From assembly GCA_002718995.2 (NCBI GenBank), contig PBGL02000012.1, positions 1 through 64,000 of the forward strand: DNA of 64,000 nucleotides, written 5' to 3'. Every line of letters begins with the position of its first letter. Positions within the stretch are counted from its first letter, which is position 1. Shown piece by piece: positions 8,109-16,437 of the stretch. The position numbers and the translations under genes are program-made. The notes under the pieces are model-generated. The model made no database searches and had not been told where the DNA came from. It saw only the letters and a program-made list of their open reading frames with translations. The DNA is from Methanobacteriota archaeon. Its GTDB lineage: Archaea > Thermoplasmatota > Poseidoniia > Poseidoniales > Thalassarchaeaceae.

Positions 8109-11100
8109 ATGGACGAAGGAAGGGATGGGCGTAGATTCAACGCCTCCACAATGGTCGAAAATATCCCCAATTACGTTCGAGAAAGAACAGGCGCCTTTCG
8201 GGATTCAATATCAAAAATTAACTCGGAATCCATTTCAAATTTTATTCGTAAGGCTCCAACCTCGATAAAGAGAAACCTACTAGATTCTACTGTAACTGAC
8301 ATCATTACCAAGGTACCTGCCGTCACCATAGTTCTATGCCTGGCTGTGACTGGTTTCTTCTCCATTCATTCCGGAGTAAATGATTGTAGGGACGGTTACA
8401 ATCCAGATTGGTGTAGTGACGAAGGTGCTCTCAACGTTAACGGCGACATGGCAATATATCTCCCGCAAGGATCAGAGGTACAAGCTCAGATAGAAGATGT
8501 CGAAAAGGATTGGACAACTAACGTCATGGTGGTTTACGTCGAGTCCAATACGACGGGTGTTGACAAGCTACCCATCCTGTCGCAGTTGGACCTGGTTGAA
8601 AACACTCTAAATACACACAGGAACGATGCTGGGGAGCAGGACTTCGTGATTTACGTACTCTCAGTTTCCACAGTTGTCAAGGAAGTTAATTCCAGCGGTG
8701 GTAGAGTGATTAAGGCATTCTTCTCTGGCATAGCAGAGGCCACAGGAAGCAGTGATCTCTCGCAGGCAGTCAACGAAACAGTTGACGAACAAGCGAATCT
8801 CATAGGGGACTACTCAATTCCAGACGAGCAAGAAAGAGTCGACCAAATCTTGGACGAGATGCCCCAGAATGCACTTGATAAGCTAGTCAGGGACGTTGGT
8901 AAAAATCAGAACGAGACTGCCGGGTATTGGAATAGAGCTGTGATAATTATTGGTATAACCAGCATTGTAGACATGGATGGCGACGGCGAGGACGATACCA
9001 GTGATTACATTGAGTATGTTTCAAACGAAATTAATAGAATATCAATTGAGAATAATTGGGTCTGTAGGGATGAGGACGGGAAGGAGCTTAACCCAGAGAA
9101 GAGAGAGAATGAAGAATATTGTGAAGATCAGAATCCCCTAGACCTGCGGATGACCCTGACGGGCCCTGTTCCACTTACAAATGCGATAACAGAGGAGTCA
9201 TTCAAGATGTTCTGGGGTGTTTTCCCAGTTGGAGTGGTCCTCGTAGCATTCGGCCTATTCATATTCCACTGTGATCTTCTTCAAACTGGTAGGATACGCC
9301 TAGTCCAGGGCATCAAAGTGGTGATAATCTCGGGTTTACCAACACTATGCTCAGTTTGGATTACTCTAGGCATGATTGGACTAACTGACTATGAGGTAAC
9401 AATGACCGTCATAATTGTTGGACCTATTGTTCTAGCTCTGGGAGTCTCATATGGCCTGCATATTACAAACAGATATGCTGAGTCAAAGGGCTCCCCCAGG
9501 GAAAAAATGACAGAGGCACTAAGCTCAACTGGGCGGGCCGTTTTACTTTCTGCTCTAACCACCATAATCGGATTCATTTCACTGACATTAGTTCCAATGA
9601 AACCGATAGCGACGATTGGTTGGGCCCTCTCAGGAGGTATCGTGGTTGTCTACATAATGACAATGCTGATGGTTCCTAATCTTACAATGATGTTAGACCT
9701 GAAGAAGCCCTCTCACCCGCCACCTAAGATATTCCAGGTTGCTGTGGAGACTCCCATCAAATGGACAAGGGTGACTCTGGCTATTTTCATTATTGCCATG
9801 CTAGTTTCTGCAGGCATCAATAGGCCCAACGTGGAGGAGAATATCGATTTGTTAGAAATGGCTCCGGGCGGTGTCGATGCTGTAGACAAGATGGGGGTAT
9901 ACTCCGATGAATTCAATGCAGGTCAACCGGGATTCCTATTGATTCGTGGAGATATCTCCGCTGATCCAAATCCTCTACCTAACGCTGAGGCAGAGCAAAG
10001 CGACCCATATGCCAATCTGGAAGGTATTTCTCAGCTGGAAACTAAATGTAACTCCGTTGAGAATACGACAGCCGTTTCCATAGTTTTCCTCATGAAGGCG
10101 ATAGGCGTGGGGGTGAACGTTACTGGTACGCCGATTTATGATTTGATAAATGGCACTGGCATACTGCCTGATCCGATCAATGACGTTGCTCAATTAATAT
10201 TTGACAATGAGCAATCGGGGAATGTCTCTTTCTGGAGTGCTATGAACTATCTGGATCTACAGGACACAGGCGGAGTCCAAGCTCAGAATTTCTTGATTTA
10301 TGTGTTCTACAACAGCATGACAGATGAAATGAGGGGACTTTTCATGTCTTCTGATTACAAGAGGAGCCTGATTTACATCGACATGCCATTCATGGACGTC
10401 AAGGCGACGTCGAAAGCAGTTGATTTGGTTGACGAATACGCATCACAGGAAACCGATGGAGCAATCGACTCGACCCCACTAATTGGAGTCGCCTCCATAA
10501 CAATCGAAGTGAACAACCTAATTGTCGGATCTCAGTGGTCTTCACTAGGGTTTGCACTCCTATTCACAGTCTTGACCTTGGCTCTAGTATTCAGGGATGT
10601 TAGATACGCGATACTGACAACTATGCCTGTCGGCTTCACGGTGATGATGCAATGGCTAGCAATGGACAGCTTAGACGTCCCACTATCCCTTGTTACTGTC
10701 ATGATTGGATCCATACTAGTTGGCGTGGGTGTCGACTTCTCCATACATATTGCGAATAGAATAAAGGAGCAAGGCGGGACTATAGAAGCCATACAGACTG
10801 CGTGCGCGAGTACGGGAATGAGCTTGTTTGAGGCGGTTACCGTAACCGCATTTGGAATGACTTGTGCATACTTGATACCAATAGCTGCGATCAAGCCATT
10901 TGTAACTACGATAATCATACTGCTTCTTGTAGCAGCCATATCTGCCTTGATCCTCCTACCTGCAATATTCACAGCAATGATCAAGGCTAATATCGGCCTT
11001 ACTGGGGGAGTGAATACGATGGTGAAGACTGCTGGGCTACGCAGGGCAATAGCTAGAGACGAGGCTGATGTAATTGATGCAGCTATGGTTTTCGGCTCCT

Positions 11101-11117
11101 CCGATGATGCATGGTAA
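8109..11117 (+). CDS. RND/MMPL-superfamily exporter (COG1033-like)
   Basis: The 1002-aa protein has the duplicated architecture of RND permeases: one N-terminal span near residues 73-95, a large extracytoplasmic loop, a block of five spans (about 370-530), a second membrane entry near 545-570, a second large loop, and a final five-span block (about 805-965). The paired transmembrane motifs 'GPIVLALGVSYGLHITNR' and 'MIGSILVGVGVDFSIHIANR' are the typical sterol-sensing-like TM4 segments, each ending in an Asn-Arg. RND proteins of this kind use the proton gradient to export hydrophobic or lipid-like molecules. The substrate here is unknown. No membrane-fusion or outer-membrane partner is adjacent. 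The soluble N-terminal extension of about 60 residues is unusual and partly amphipathic. Confidence 0.85.
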   Translation: MDEGRDGRRFNASTMVENIPNYVRERTGAFRDSISKINSESISNFIRKAPTSIKRNLLDSTVTDIITKVPAVTIVLCLAVTGFFSIHSGVNDCRDGYNPDWCSDEGALNVNGDMAIYLPQGSEVQAQIEDVEKDWTTNVMVVYVESNTTGVDKLPILSQLDLVENTLNTHRNDAGEQDFVIYVLSVSTVVKEVNSSGGRVIKAFFSGIAEATGSSDLSQAVNETVDEQANLIGDYSIPDEQERVDQILDEMPQNALDKLVRDVGKNQNETAGYWNRAVIIIGITSIVDMDGDGEDDTSDYIEYVSNEINRISIENNWVCRDEDGKELNPEKRENEEYCEDQNPLDLRMTLTGPVPLTNAITEESFKMFWGVFPVGVVLVAFGLFIFHCDLLQTGRIRLVQGIKVVIISGLPTLCSVWITLGMIGLTDYEVTMTVIIVGPIVLALGVSYGLHITNRYAESKGSPREKMTEALSSTGRAVLLSALTTIIGFISLTLVPMKPIATIGWALSGGIVVVYIMTMLMVPNLTMMLDLKKPSHPPPKIFQVAVETPIKWTRVTLAIFIIAMLVSAGINRPNVEENIDLLEMAPGGVDAVDKMGVYSDEFNAGQPGFLLIRGDISADPNPLPNAEAEQSDPYANLEGISQLETKCNSVENTTAVSIVFLMKAIGVGVNVTGTPIYDLINGTGILPDPINDVAQLIFDNEQSGNVSFWSAMNYLDLQDTGGVQAQNFLIYVFYNSMTDEMRGLFMSSDYKRSLIYIDMPFMDVKATSKAVDLVDEYASQETDGAIDSTPLIGVASITIEVNNLIVGSQWSSLGFALLFTVLTLALVFRDVRYAILTTMPVGFTVMMQWLAMDSLDVPLSLVTVMIGSILVGVGVDFSIHIANRIKEQGGTIEAIQTACASTGMSLFEAVTVTAFGMTCAYLIPIAAIKPFVTTIIILLLVAAISALILLPAIFTAMIKANIGLTGGVNTMVKTAGLRRAIARDEADVIDAAMVFGSSDDAW

Positions 11118-11154
11118 ACGACACCTTGATTCACCTAGCATAGAGTCCAGAGGT

Positions 11155-11631
11155 ATGACTGGGTTATGGCTAATGAAGAGCGAGCCCCATGTATATCCGT
11201 GGGAACAGCTCGAAGAAGATGAAACGACACACTGGGATGGTGTGAGAAACTACCAAGCTAGGAATACAATGAGGGACCTCATGAAGGTTGGAGACATGGT
11301 TCTTTTCTACCACTCTAATTGCAAGCCGCCGCATGTCGCAGGTGTAGCGAGAGTCTGCAAGGAAGGTTATCCCGACTTCACGGCCCAGGACCCTTCGTCG
11401 AAATATTTTGATCCGAAGGCTACACCTGAAAATCCAAGATGGATGATGGTCGACATAGAAGCGGTTGTTGCAATGTCTGAAATTGTTACACTTCCAGATA
11501 TGAGGGCCAATCCAGCACTCGAGGAAATGCCTCTATTGATGAAGGGTCAGCGACTTTCTGTGCAGCCAGTACCACAAAACTGCTTTGAGATAGTATGTGA
11601 AATGGGTGGGCTGCAAGGCATCCCAACATAG
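11155..11631 (+). CDS. EVE domain protein
   Basis: The 158-aa product is a single EVE domain (PUA-like fold), a family proposed to bind modified bases in nucleic acids. Recognisable elements are the N-terminal 'LWLMKSEPHVYPWEQLE', then 'WDGVRNYQARNTMRDLMKVG', 'MVLFYHSNCKPPHVAGVA' and 'DPSSKYFDPKATPENPRW', followed by 'DIEAV'. I chose the ATG at 11155 because it puts the family's first strand right at the N-terminus; the frame is open further upstream into the exporter gene. The stop at 11629-11631 directly abuts the predicted 3' end of the SRP RNA on the other strand. The biological role is not established for archaeal members. Confidence 0.9.
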   Translation: MTGLWLMKSEPHVYPWEQLEEDETTHWDGVRNYQARNTMRDLMKVGDMVLFYHSNCKPPHVAGVARVCKEGYPDFTAQDPSSKYFDPKATPENPRWMMVDIEAVVAMSEIVTLPDMRANPALEEMPLLMKGQRLSVQPVPQNCFEIVCEMGGLQGIPT

Positions 11632-11939
11632 TGGGCGCGTCCTCGGTGGACGTTCGTCACTGCTGGCGATTTTTCACCGATCTCCTCAGCCCCGTTATCC
11701 CAAGGCATCCAGCATCCCCGGTCGGGCTGCTCGCTTCCGCGCCTGACCTGGTTCCCGGGCATAGGATGGTCACAGCTCCCCTCCGGGAGCCGATTCCAAC
11801 AACCTGCATCTCTTGGGGACGAGGCGTCGACGTCAACCGGCGGGTCGCCAGCGGCTCGTCTACGCCGCCCTCGGACTTCAGGTCACCATTATCGACGATT
11901 TGTGAATAACAGAGCACGTCAACACCCCCCCTAGCCCAA
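11632..11939 (-). ncRNA. SRP RNA (7S RNA), archaeal type
   Basis: This GC-rich stretch has no convincing gene but holds a signal recognition particle RNA on the minus strand. The helix-8 core is clear at 11748-11726, reading GGTCAGG, then GCGGAAGC, then GAGCAGC, as in the universal SRP54-binding domain. The 5' Alu-domain region reads GGGCTAGGGGGGTGTTGACG and continues with CTGTTATTC and GGTGACCTGAAGTCCGAGG, which matches the archaeal Alu fold pattern. The termini pair as TGGGC (near 11938) with GCCCA (near 11632), giving about 308 nt, which is usual for archaea. The RNA would scaffold SRP19 and SRP54 in co-translational targeting. The exact ends are inferred from pairing. Open frames on both strands here are incidental. 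Confidence 0.88.
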
Positions 11940-11982
11940 TATGTGCGGGAAGCGCCCCCATTTCAAAGAATCGGGATGTGGA

Positions 11983-12384
11983 CTATTGCGATGCTTCGTA
12001 TTTCGAGGGGCATCCAGTCTGAATCTCATGTGCTTCTATAACCCATAATCCGTCAATAATCAGTAAATCTCCCTTGATTGCTATCATATTGCCCTCGTCG
12101 AACCCGTCGGGTATCACGGTACTGGAGTAATCCACATGCAGAACATGCTTTACACCCGAAATTGAAAACGAAAAATTATCAGTTTCCAGACTGCCAATTG
12201 AGACCTCTCCTCTTACGTGTAATTCACCTTCATATGCTGTAGGATCATCCATTACCTCATCTATTGAATACTGTACTTCCGGCTCCACAGATACGAACAT
12301 TAGAACTAGCAGTAATGACATCGAACACCCAACAATGAGGAGTCTTCTTTTCCGGGTCAAGGGGAATCGAGGAGTGCGCGCCAT
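11983..12384 (-). CDS. ccmE: CcmE-type cytochrome c maturation heme chaperone (CxxxY type)
   Basis: CcmE carries heme covalently on the outer face of the membrane for delivery to apocytochromes c in System I. The 133-aa protein has a basic N-terminus and one membrane anchor (about residues 14-32), followed by a small OB-like beta domain ('VRGEVSIGSLETDNFSFSI' and 'IAIKGDLLIIDGLWVIEAHE'). The heme-attachment site, normally HxxxY, is 'CPSKY' here. This CxxxY variant is known from archaea and some sulfate reducers. No other ccm gene is in the window. It lies 45 bp downstream of pyrD on the same strand and could be cotranscribed. The region upstream of the SRP RNA promoter overlaps its 3' end. 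Confidence 0.8.
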   Translation of the reverse strand: MARTPRFPLTRKRRLLIVGCSMSLLLVLMFVSVEPEVQYSIDEVMDDPTAYEGELHVRGEVSIGSLETDNFSFSISGVKHVLHVDYSSTVIPDGFDEGNMIAIKGDLLIIDGLWVIEAHEIQTGCPSKYEASQ

Positions 12385-12429
12385 AGCAATACCTGTGGAA
12401 TGTGATTGATGATATTTCTTATCGGAAGC

Positions 12430-13533
12430 TCAGGTGTTATTGTAACCAACCGCTTCTTCGATACTAGAGAAGCCATTCTCTCTAACACTAGCTCTCAGCC
12501 CAGTAACGATGTCTGAAATTACCGATGGGCCCTTGAAAACCAATGCGGAATAAATCTGCAGAAGTGAGGCACCTGAAGTCAGAGAGTTCCATGCAGATTC
12601 GGTGGAGTCGATCCCCCCAACTCCTACTATCGGAACCTTTCCTCCAGTAGACTCGTATAGCATTGATACCACTTCTAAGGACCTCTCCTGAAGTGGCCTT
12701 CCGGAAACACCTCCATTCTGAGCAAAAGCATGACGGGATTTGGTATTCTTAGGAACAGGCCTCTTCAACGTTGTATTAGTTGCGACGAGTCCATCAATGC
12801 CATTCCTAAGAGCTTCTTCAGAGGAAGAGATGAGTTCCTCGTCTGAAGCATCGGGGGACAGCTTGAGAAGCATTGTCTTTCCACCGCCCTTCATTTCCTT
12901 GACCGAGTTGCATGCCTTGAGTACGGTATTAAGACTAGATTCCTCATGAAGATCTCTTAGCCCCGGAGTGTTGGGCGAAGAGATATTCAATACGAACATA
13001 TCTGCATGGTCCCATAGTGCCTCGAGAGTGGCTGAGTAATCAGCGGGAGCCTGCTCATTGTCTACCTTCTTCGATCTCCCGATATTTGCAGCTACGGGGA
13101 CATTAGGCCATTTTCCAGATGCTCTTCTCTGTATCAGCTGATCCCTGACCGATGAAGCCCCTGGATTATTGAATCCCATGCTATTGACGAGTGCCTGTTC
13201 GGCATCTGCCCTGAACATTCTAGGTTTAGGATTACCATCTTGAGGGAACCTAGTGATACCTCCGTATTCAACCCATGAAAACCCGAGAGCGGGCCAAGCG
13301 GAGAGGGCAGAGGCCCCCTTATCCATCCCAGCTGCGAGTCCCAATGGATGTCTGAAGAGTCTCCCGAAGACATGAGTTGGTAGTTCTGGGGGCTGGTATA
13401 AGGCGTTTAATGTCCTTAATCCGATTGACGACTGTCCGAATCCGGAAAGAGATCTTATGGCCATGCCATGAGCTCTCTCAGAGTCCATGCGTCTAATTAC
13501 TGGACGAGCGAACATGCTCCATCCAATTCCCAT
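12430..13533 (-). CDS. pyrD: Dihydroorotate dehydrogenase, class 2 (quinone-dependent)
   Basis: This flavoenzyme oxidises dihydroorotate to orotate in pyrimidine synthesis and passes electrons to membrane quinone. Class 2 features are the N-terminal membrane-associating helix segment ('MFARPVIRRMDSERAHGMAI'), the FMN-site 'LGLAAGMDKGASAL', the substrate loop 'NSMGFNNPGASSVRDQ' and the catalytic-Ser signature 'NISSPNTPGLRDLH'. The C-terminal phosphate-binding part is 'PIVGVGGIDSTESAWN'. I prefer the ATG at 13533 (367 aa), which fits the family N-terminus and leaves a 53-bp gap to the divergent ORF. An upstream ATG at 13605 would overlap that ORF. Class 2 implies a quinone pool, which fits the MqnC-like gene further right. 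Confidence 0.92.
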   Translation of the reverse strand: MGIGWSMFARPVIRRMDSERAHGMAIRSLSGFGQSSIGLRTLNALYQPPELPTHVFGRLFRHPLGLAAGMDKGASALSAWPALGFSWVEYGGITRFPQDGNPKPRMFRADAEQALVNSMGFNNPGASSVRDQLIQRRASGKWPNVPVAANIGRSKKVDNEQAPADYSATLEALWDHADMFVLNISSPNTPGLRDLHEESSLNTVLKACNSVKEMKGGGKTMLLKLSPDASDEELISSSEEALRNGIDGLVATNTTLKRPVPKNTKSRHAFAQNGGVSGRPLQERSLEVVSMLYESTGGKVPIVGVGGIDSTESAWNSLTSGASLLQIYSALVFKGPSVISDIVTGLRASVRENGFSSIEEAVGYNNT

Positions 13534-13586
13534 AAACAGAGCCGTGATGCTATACCCTTCAAGAGTTACGTACCCCACGGCCCCAT

Positions 13587-13997
13587 ATGAGCGATTGGAA
13601 CCCATCTATGTATGAGTCGGCAAGAAGGCTGCTCAGATCTACTGGAGGGGTGCTAAACGTCCCTAGTTCCTGTATTGATTCAGCAAAATTATTGATTCTC
13701 AGTATATCTGATGAGGTTCCATCGATGATATTGGAGCCAGAAATACATTCCTTGGGGGATAAAGAGGAATTATTCTTTGAAACTAATTCGGGAGTTAGCT
13801 TCAGTTTTTCTACTCTCGAGCCTAGAATGGAGACTTGCTGGGTGAAATCTGAAGATGGGGGAATCGAAGGAATATGGGAAAATTTTTGTGAAGTCACGCT
13901 CAAGTTGGCCAGAGCTGGATATCCTGGTTGCGTGGGATGCGGAGGCCCTGGATCGGATGAAGAGTGGGATGAGGTCAGCGCTAGATTGGCTTCTTGA
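13587..13997 (+). CDS. Hypothetical acidic protein
   Basis: I do not recognise this 136-aa protein. It is acidic, has no membrane span, and contains a Cys pair in 'GYPGCVGCGGPGSDEEW' near the C-terminus that could bind metal. Its composition resembles neighbouring genes. It is chosen over the two minus-strand open frames across the same bases, which are rich in Ser, Arg and Pro and look like shadows. The ATG is at 13587. It ends 145 bp before topA, just ahead of the alternating-CG inverted repeat. Whether it is translated is uncertain. Confidence 0.5.
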   Translation: MSDWNPSMYESARRLLRSTGGVLNVPSSCIDSAKLLILSISDEVPSMILEPEIHSLGDKEELFFETNSGVSFSFSTLEPRMETCWVKSEDGGIEGIWENFCEVTLKLARAGYPGCVGCGGPGSDEEWDEVSARLAS

Positions 13998-14010
13998 TCT
14001 GCCTTCTCCT

Positions 14011-14045
14011 CGCGCGCGCGCCACACACACCTGCACGCGCGCGCG
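14011..14045. repeat. Perfect (CG)5 inverted repeat with CA-rich loop upstream of topA
   Basis: Ten bases of alternating CG (14011-14020) are followed by a 15-base loop containing a (CA)n run and by the same ten bases (14036-14045). The arms are perfect complements, and nearly the whole tract alternates purine and pyrimidine. It lies about 97 bp before the topA ATG at 14142. It may form a hairpin or Z-form DNA, or act as a terminator for the preceding ORF. Confidence 0.75.
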
Positions 14046-14141
14046 TTGGAACGGACTATTGCCACTCATGTTTATACAGGTATCACTGAGCCCGGAAGAA
14101 ACGTAGTACTCCATACTGATTGGGACTATGGTCGTGAAAAC

Positions 14142-16421
14142 ATGAAGCTGATGATACTCGAATCCGGTACCAAAGCTAAGACGGTCAAAAAGTATCTTGG
14201 CAAGGGTTGGATAGTAGAGGCTTGTAACGGTCATGTTCAGGACTTGCCTACTAGAAAAAGCGGCAAGCAGGGATCAAAGGCAATGTGGGCCTCTGATGGA
14301 ACAAATCTCCCAGATCCACCTTGGGAATGGACAGATAGGGCAGAGAATATCATTTCTGGAATCATTAGGAAAGCAAATGGAAAGGGCGTTGAAGAAGTTT
14401 ACATCGCTACAGACCCTGACAGGGAAGGCGAGTTCATTGCATGGAGGCTTAGCATCATTTTCTCGGATTTCCCAATTGTCAGAAGAGTGACATTCAATGA
14501 AATTACAGAGTCGGCTATCCAAGAGGCAATGGCTAATCATAGTGATGTAGACTCTAACTTGGTAGATGCCGCCAAGGTAAGGAGATTCATGGATCGTCTT
14601 GTGGGATACAGGTGCTCTAAATTTGCGAGGAGTTGGAACCTTAGGTCCATGGGAAGGGTTCAAACTCCTACACTCGGATTCATAGTTGAAAGGGAATTAG
14701 ATAGGGAGGCCCATGTTCCAATTCCCTACCACAGTATTCGTGCAACTAGTGATGGATTCAATTTCAAGGTCAGATTCCATGAGAAAGACGAAGATGGCGC
14801 TTGGTTCGATGATGATGGTAAGCACTTCCCAGATAGGACATTTGATGGCGAGCTTGCTGAAGCAACTCATGAAGCGATTTCCAAAGCGGGGAAGCTGGCT
14901 ATTTCTTCTATCAAAGAGGGGAAGAAAAAGAGAAAGGCTCCTGCGCCCTTCACTACTGATACATTACTGCAAGCGGCAAGCTCTTCTCTTGGATGGTCCA
15001 TGGGTAAGACAAGCAAGATTGCCTCTGACCTCTACCAAGCAGGTCATATAACATACATCAGGACCGATTCAACTAGAACTAGTGAAACTTCTAGAAACGA
15101 AGTTAAGAGCTTCATCAAGGAGAAATATGGAGAAGAGTTTCTGGGCCCAGGTTCACTTGGTCCAGATGCCAAGAAGGACTCATCTAATGTTCAGGATGCT
15201 CATGAAGCAATCAGGCCAACGAACCCTGCATCAGAAGAAGTCAGTGGAATGGAAGCCGATCACAAAAGGCTTTACCGTCTAGTTTGGAGTAGGTTTACCT
15301 CGAGTCAGATGTCTGACTCTATTAGGGAAAGAAGGGATTTGCGGGCAACCATCGAGGGGTCTGGACTCTTAATGACGGGAACCGCGTCATGGCTAGTTCA
15401 CTCGGGGTGGGAGGAAGCCTCCGCCGAGTTCTTGGCCCAGCCTCGCAAGAGTCAACCGAACTTCGATTTATCAGAGGGATCTGAATGGCCATTGGATAAG
15501 GACGAAGATAATCCCCTTCTCACGAGTGATGAAACCAAACCCCCGCGAAGGTTCTCAGAGAGTTCGATCGTCAAGCAAATGAAGAATGCTGGCATAGGTA
15601 GGCCTTCCACGTATGTTAGTATCGTACAACGTATTCAAGATAGGGGGTATGTGGAGAATGAGAATAGCTCATTGGTTCCAACGGAAAATGGTAGAACTCT
15701 CTGGATTGATGTGGCGCCAATCTATGGCTCCAAAGCTGGAGGGATGGACATCCTCTCCGCTTCATTTACATCTAAGATGGAAGATAGTTTGGACGGTATT
15801 GAATTAGGTGAAATGGACGCTGTTTCCATCTGGAGTTCTTTCTCGGAAGATTTCAAGGACGCACACAATAAGGCAATTGAATATCGTAGAAGGTCACCTA
15901 CTCCTAAACAAAAATCATTTATTGAGAGCAGGATAGTTGGGTTGGAAGACGATGTAGTTAAGTCACTACTTGATGGTAGGGAAATAGACGATCTTAGTGG
16001 TGAAGAAGCCAGCGACCTCATTGGTTCACTGAACGAATTATCGAAAACCAATGGAGGGCCACCTGCTAGCGAGAAGCAGATCAGCTATCTTATGTCCCTT
16101 GTCGAAAAGTCTGGAATGGCTCTTGCTGATGCCTTGTCCCTAGTAGGTGTCGAGGATGTAGACGGACTTACTGGCGGTCGTGAGGGCAGTGCAAGTGAAT
16201 TGATCGGGATGATGAGGAATGCGAATTCCTCACTTCCGGCCACTGAACCCCAAATGGAGCTAATCAGGAATATGTCTGAACAACTAGGGATATCGATGCC
16301 TGATGTCGTAGCTATTGCAGATGTTGCAACAGAAGATGAGATAACAAAATCAGACGCCAGTACCCTGATAAAAAAATTGAAGAGTATGCGGAGAAAGCAG
16401 GGCAAAGGCAAAAGAAAATAG
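14142..16421 (+). CDS. topA: DNA topoisomerase I, type IA, with repeated C-terminal module
   Basis: This enzyme relaxes negative supercoils by transient single-strand cleavage. The Toprim domain starts at the N-terminus ('LMILESGTKAKTVKKYLG') and has the metal triad 'DPDRE' at residues 91-95. The catalytic Tyr305 lies in 'HITYIRTDSTRTS'. Other core motifs are 'GRVQTPTLGFIVERE' and 'NAGIGRPSTYVSIVQRIQDR'. The ATG at 14142 gives 759 aa and the family's normal N-terminus; the frame is open 96 bp upstream. There are no C-terminal zinc fingers. Instead, residues about 586-759 hold three related units of about 55 residues, each beginning Pro-x-x-x-Gln ('PTPKQKSFI', 'PASEKQISYL', 'PATEPQMELI'). The tail is strongly basic. 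The next gene starts 16 bp downstream. Confidence 0.95.
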   Translation: MKLMILESGTKAKTVKKYLGKGWIVEACNGHVQDLPTRKSGKQGSKAMWASDGTNLPDPPWEWTDRAENIISGIIRKANGKGVEEVYIATDPDREGEFIAWRLSIIFSDFPIVRRVTFNEITESAIQEAMANHSDVDSNLVDAAKVRRFMDRLVGYRCSKFARSWNLRSMGRVQTPTLGFIVERELDREAHVPIPYHSIRATSDGFNFKVRFHEKDEDGAWFDDDGKHFPDRTFDGELAEATHEAISKAGKLAISSIKEGKKKRKAPAPFTTDTLLQAASSSLGWSMGKTSKIASDLYQAGHITYIRTDSTRTSETSRNEVKSFIKEKYGEEFLGPGSLGPDAKKDSSNVQDAHEAIRPTNPASEEVSGMEADHKRLYRLVWSRFTSSQMSDSIRERRDLRATIEGSGLLMTGTASWLVHSGWEEASAEFLAQPRKSQPNFDLSEGSEWPLDKDEDNPLLTSDETKPPRRFSESSIVKQMKNAGIGRPSTYVSIVQRIQDRGYVENENSSLVPTENGRTLWIDVAPIYGSKAGGMDILSASFTSKMEDSLDGIELGEMDAVSIWSSFSEDFKDAHNKAIEYRRRSPTPKQKSFIESRIVGLEDDVVKSLLDGREIDDLSGEEASDLIGSLNELSKTNGGPPASEKQISYLMSLVEKSGMALADALSLVGVEDVDGLTGGREGSASELIGMMRNANSSLPATEPQMELIRNMSEQLGISMPDVVAIADVATEDEITKSDASTLIKKLKSMRRKQGKGKRK

Positions 16422-16437
16422 GAGGGTTGTTGATAAC

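Noticed and set aside
10532-11134. 200-codon minus-strand frame within the exporter
   Set aside because: It is the antisense of transmembrane codons, which often stay open; the exporter frame is the real one.
11631-11917. Open frames on both strands across 11.6-11.9 kb
   Set aside because: They are GC-rich, Pro/Arg/Ser-biased and coincide with a clear SRP RNA.
13559-14234. Two minus-strand open frames over the topA upstream region
   Set aside because: Their composition (Ser, Pro, Arg rich) looks non-coding, and one crosses the CG inverted repeat and the topA start.
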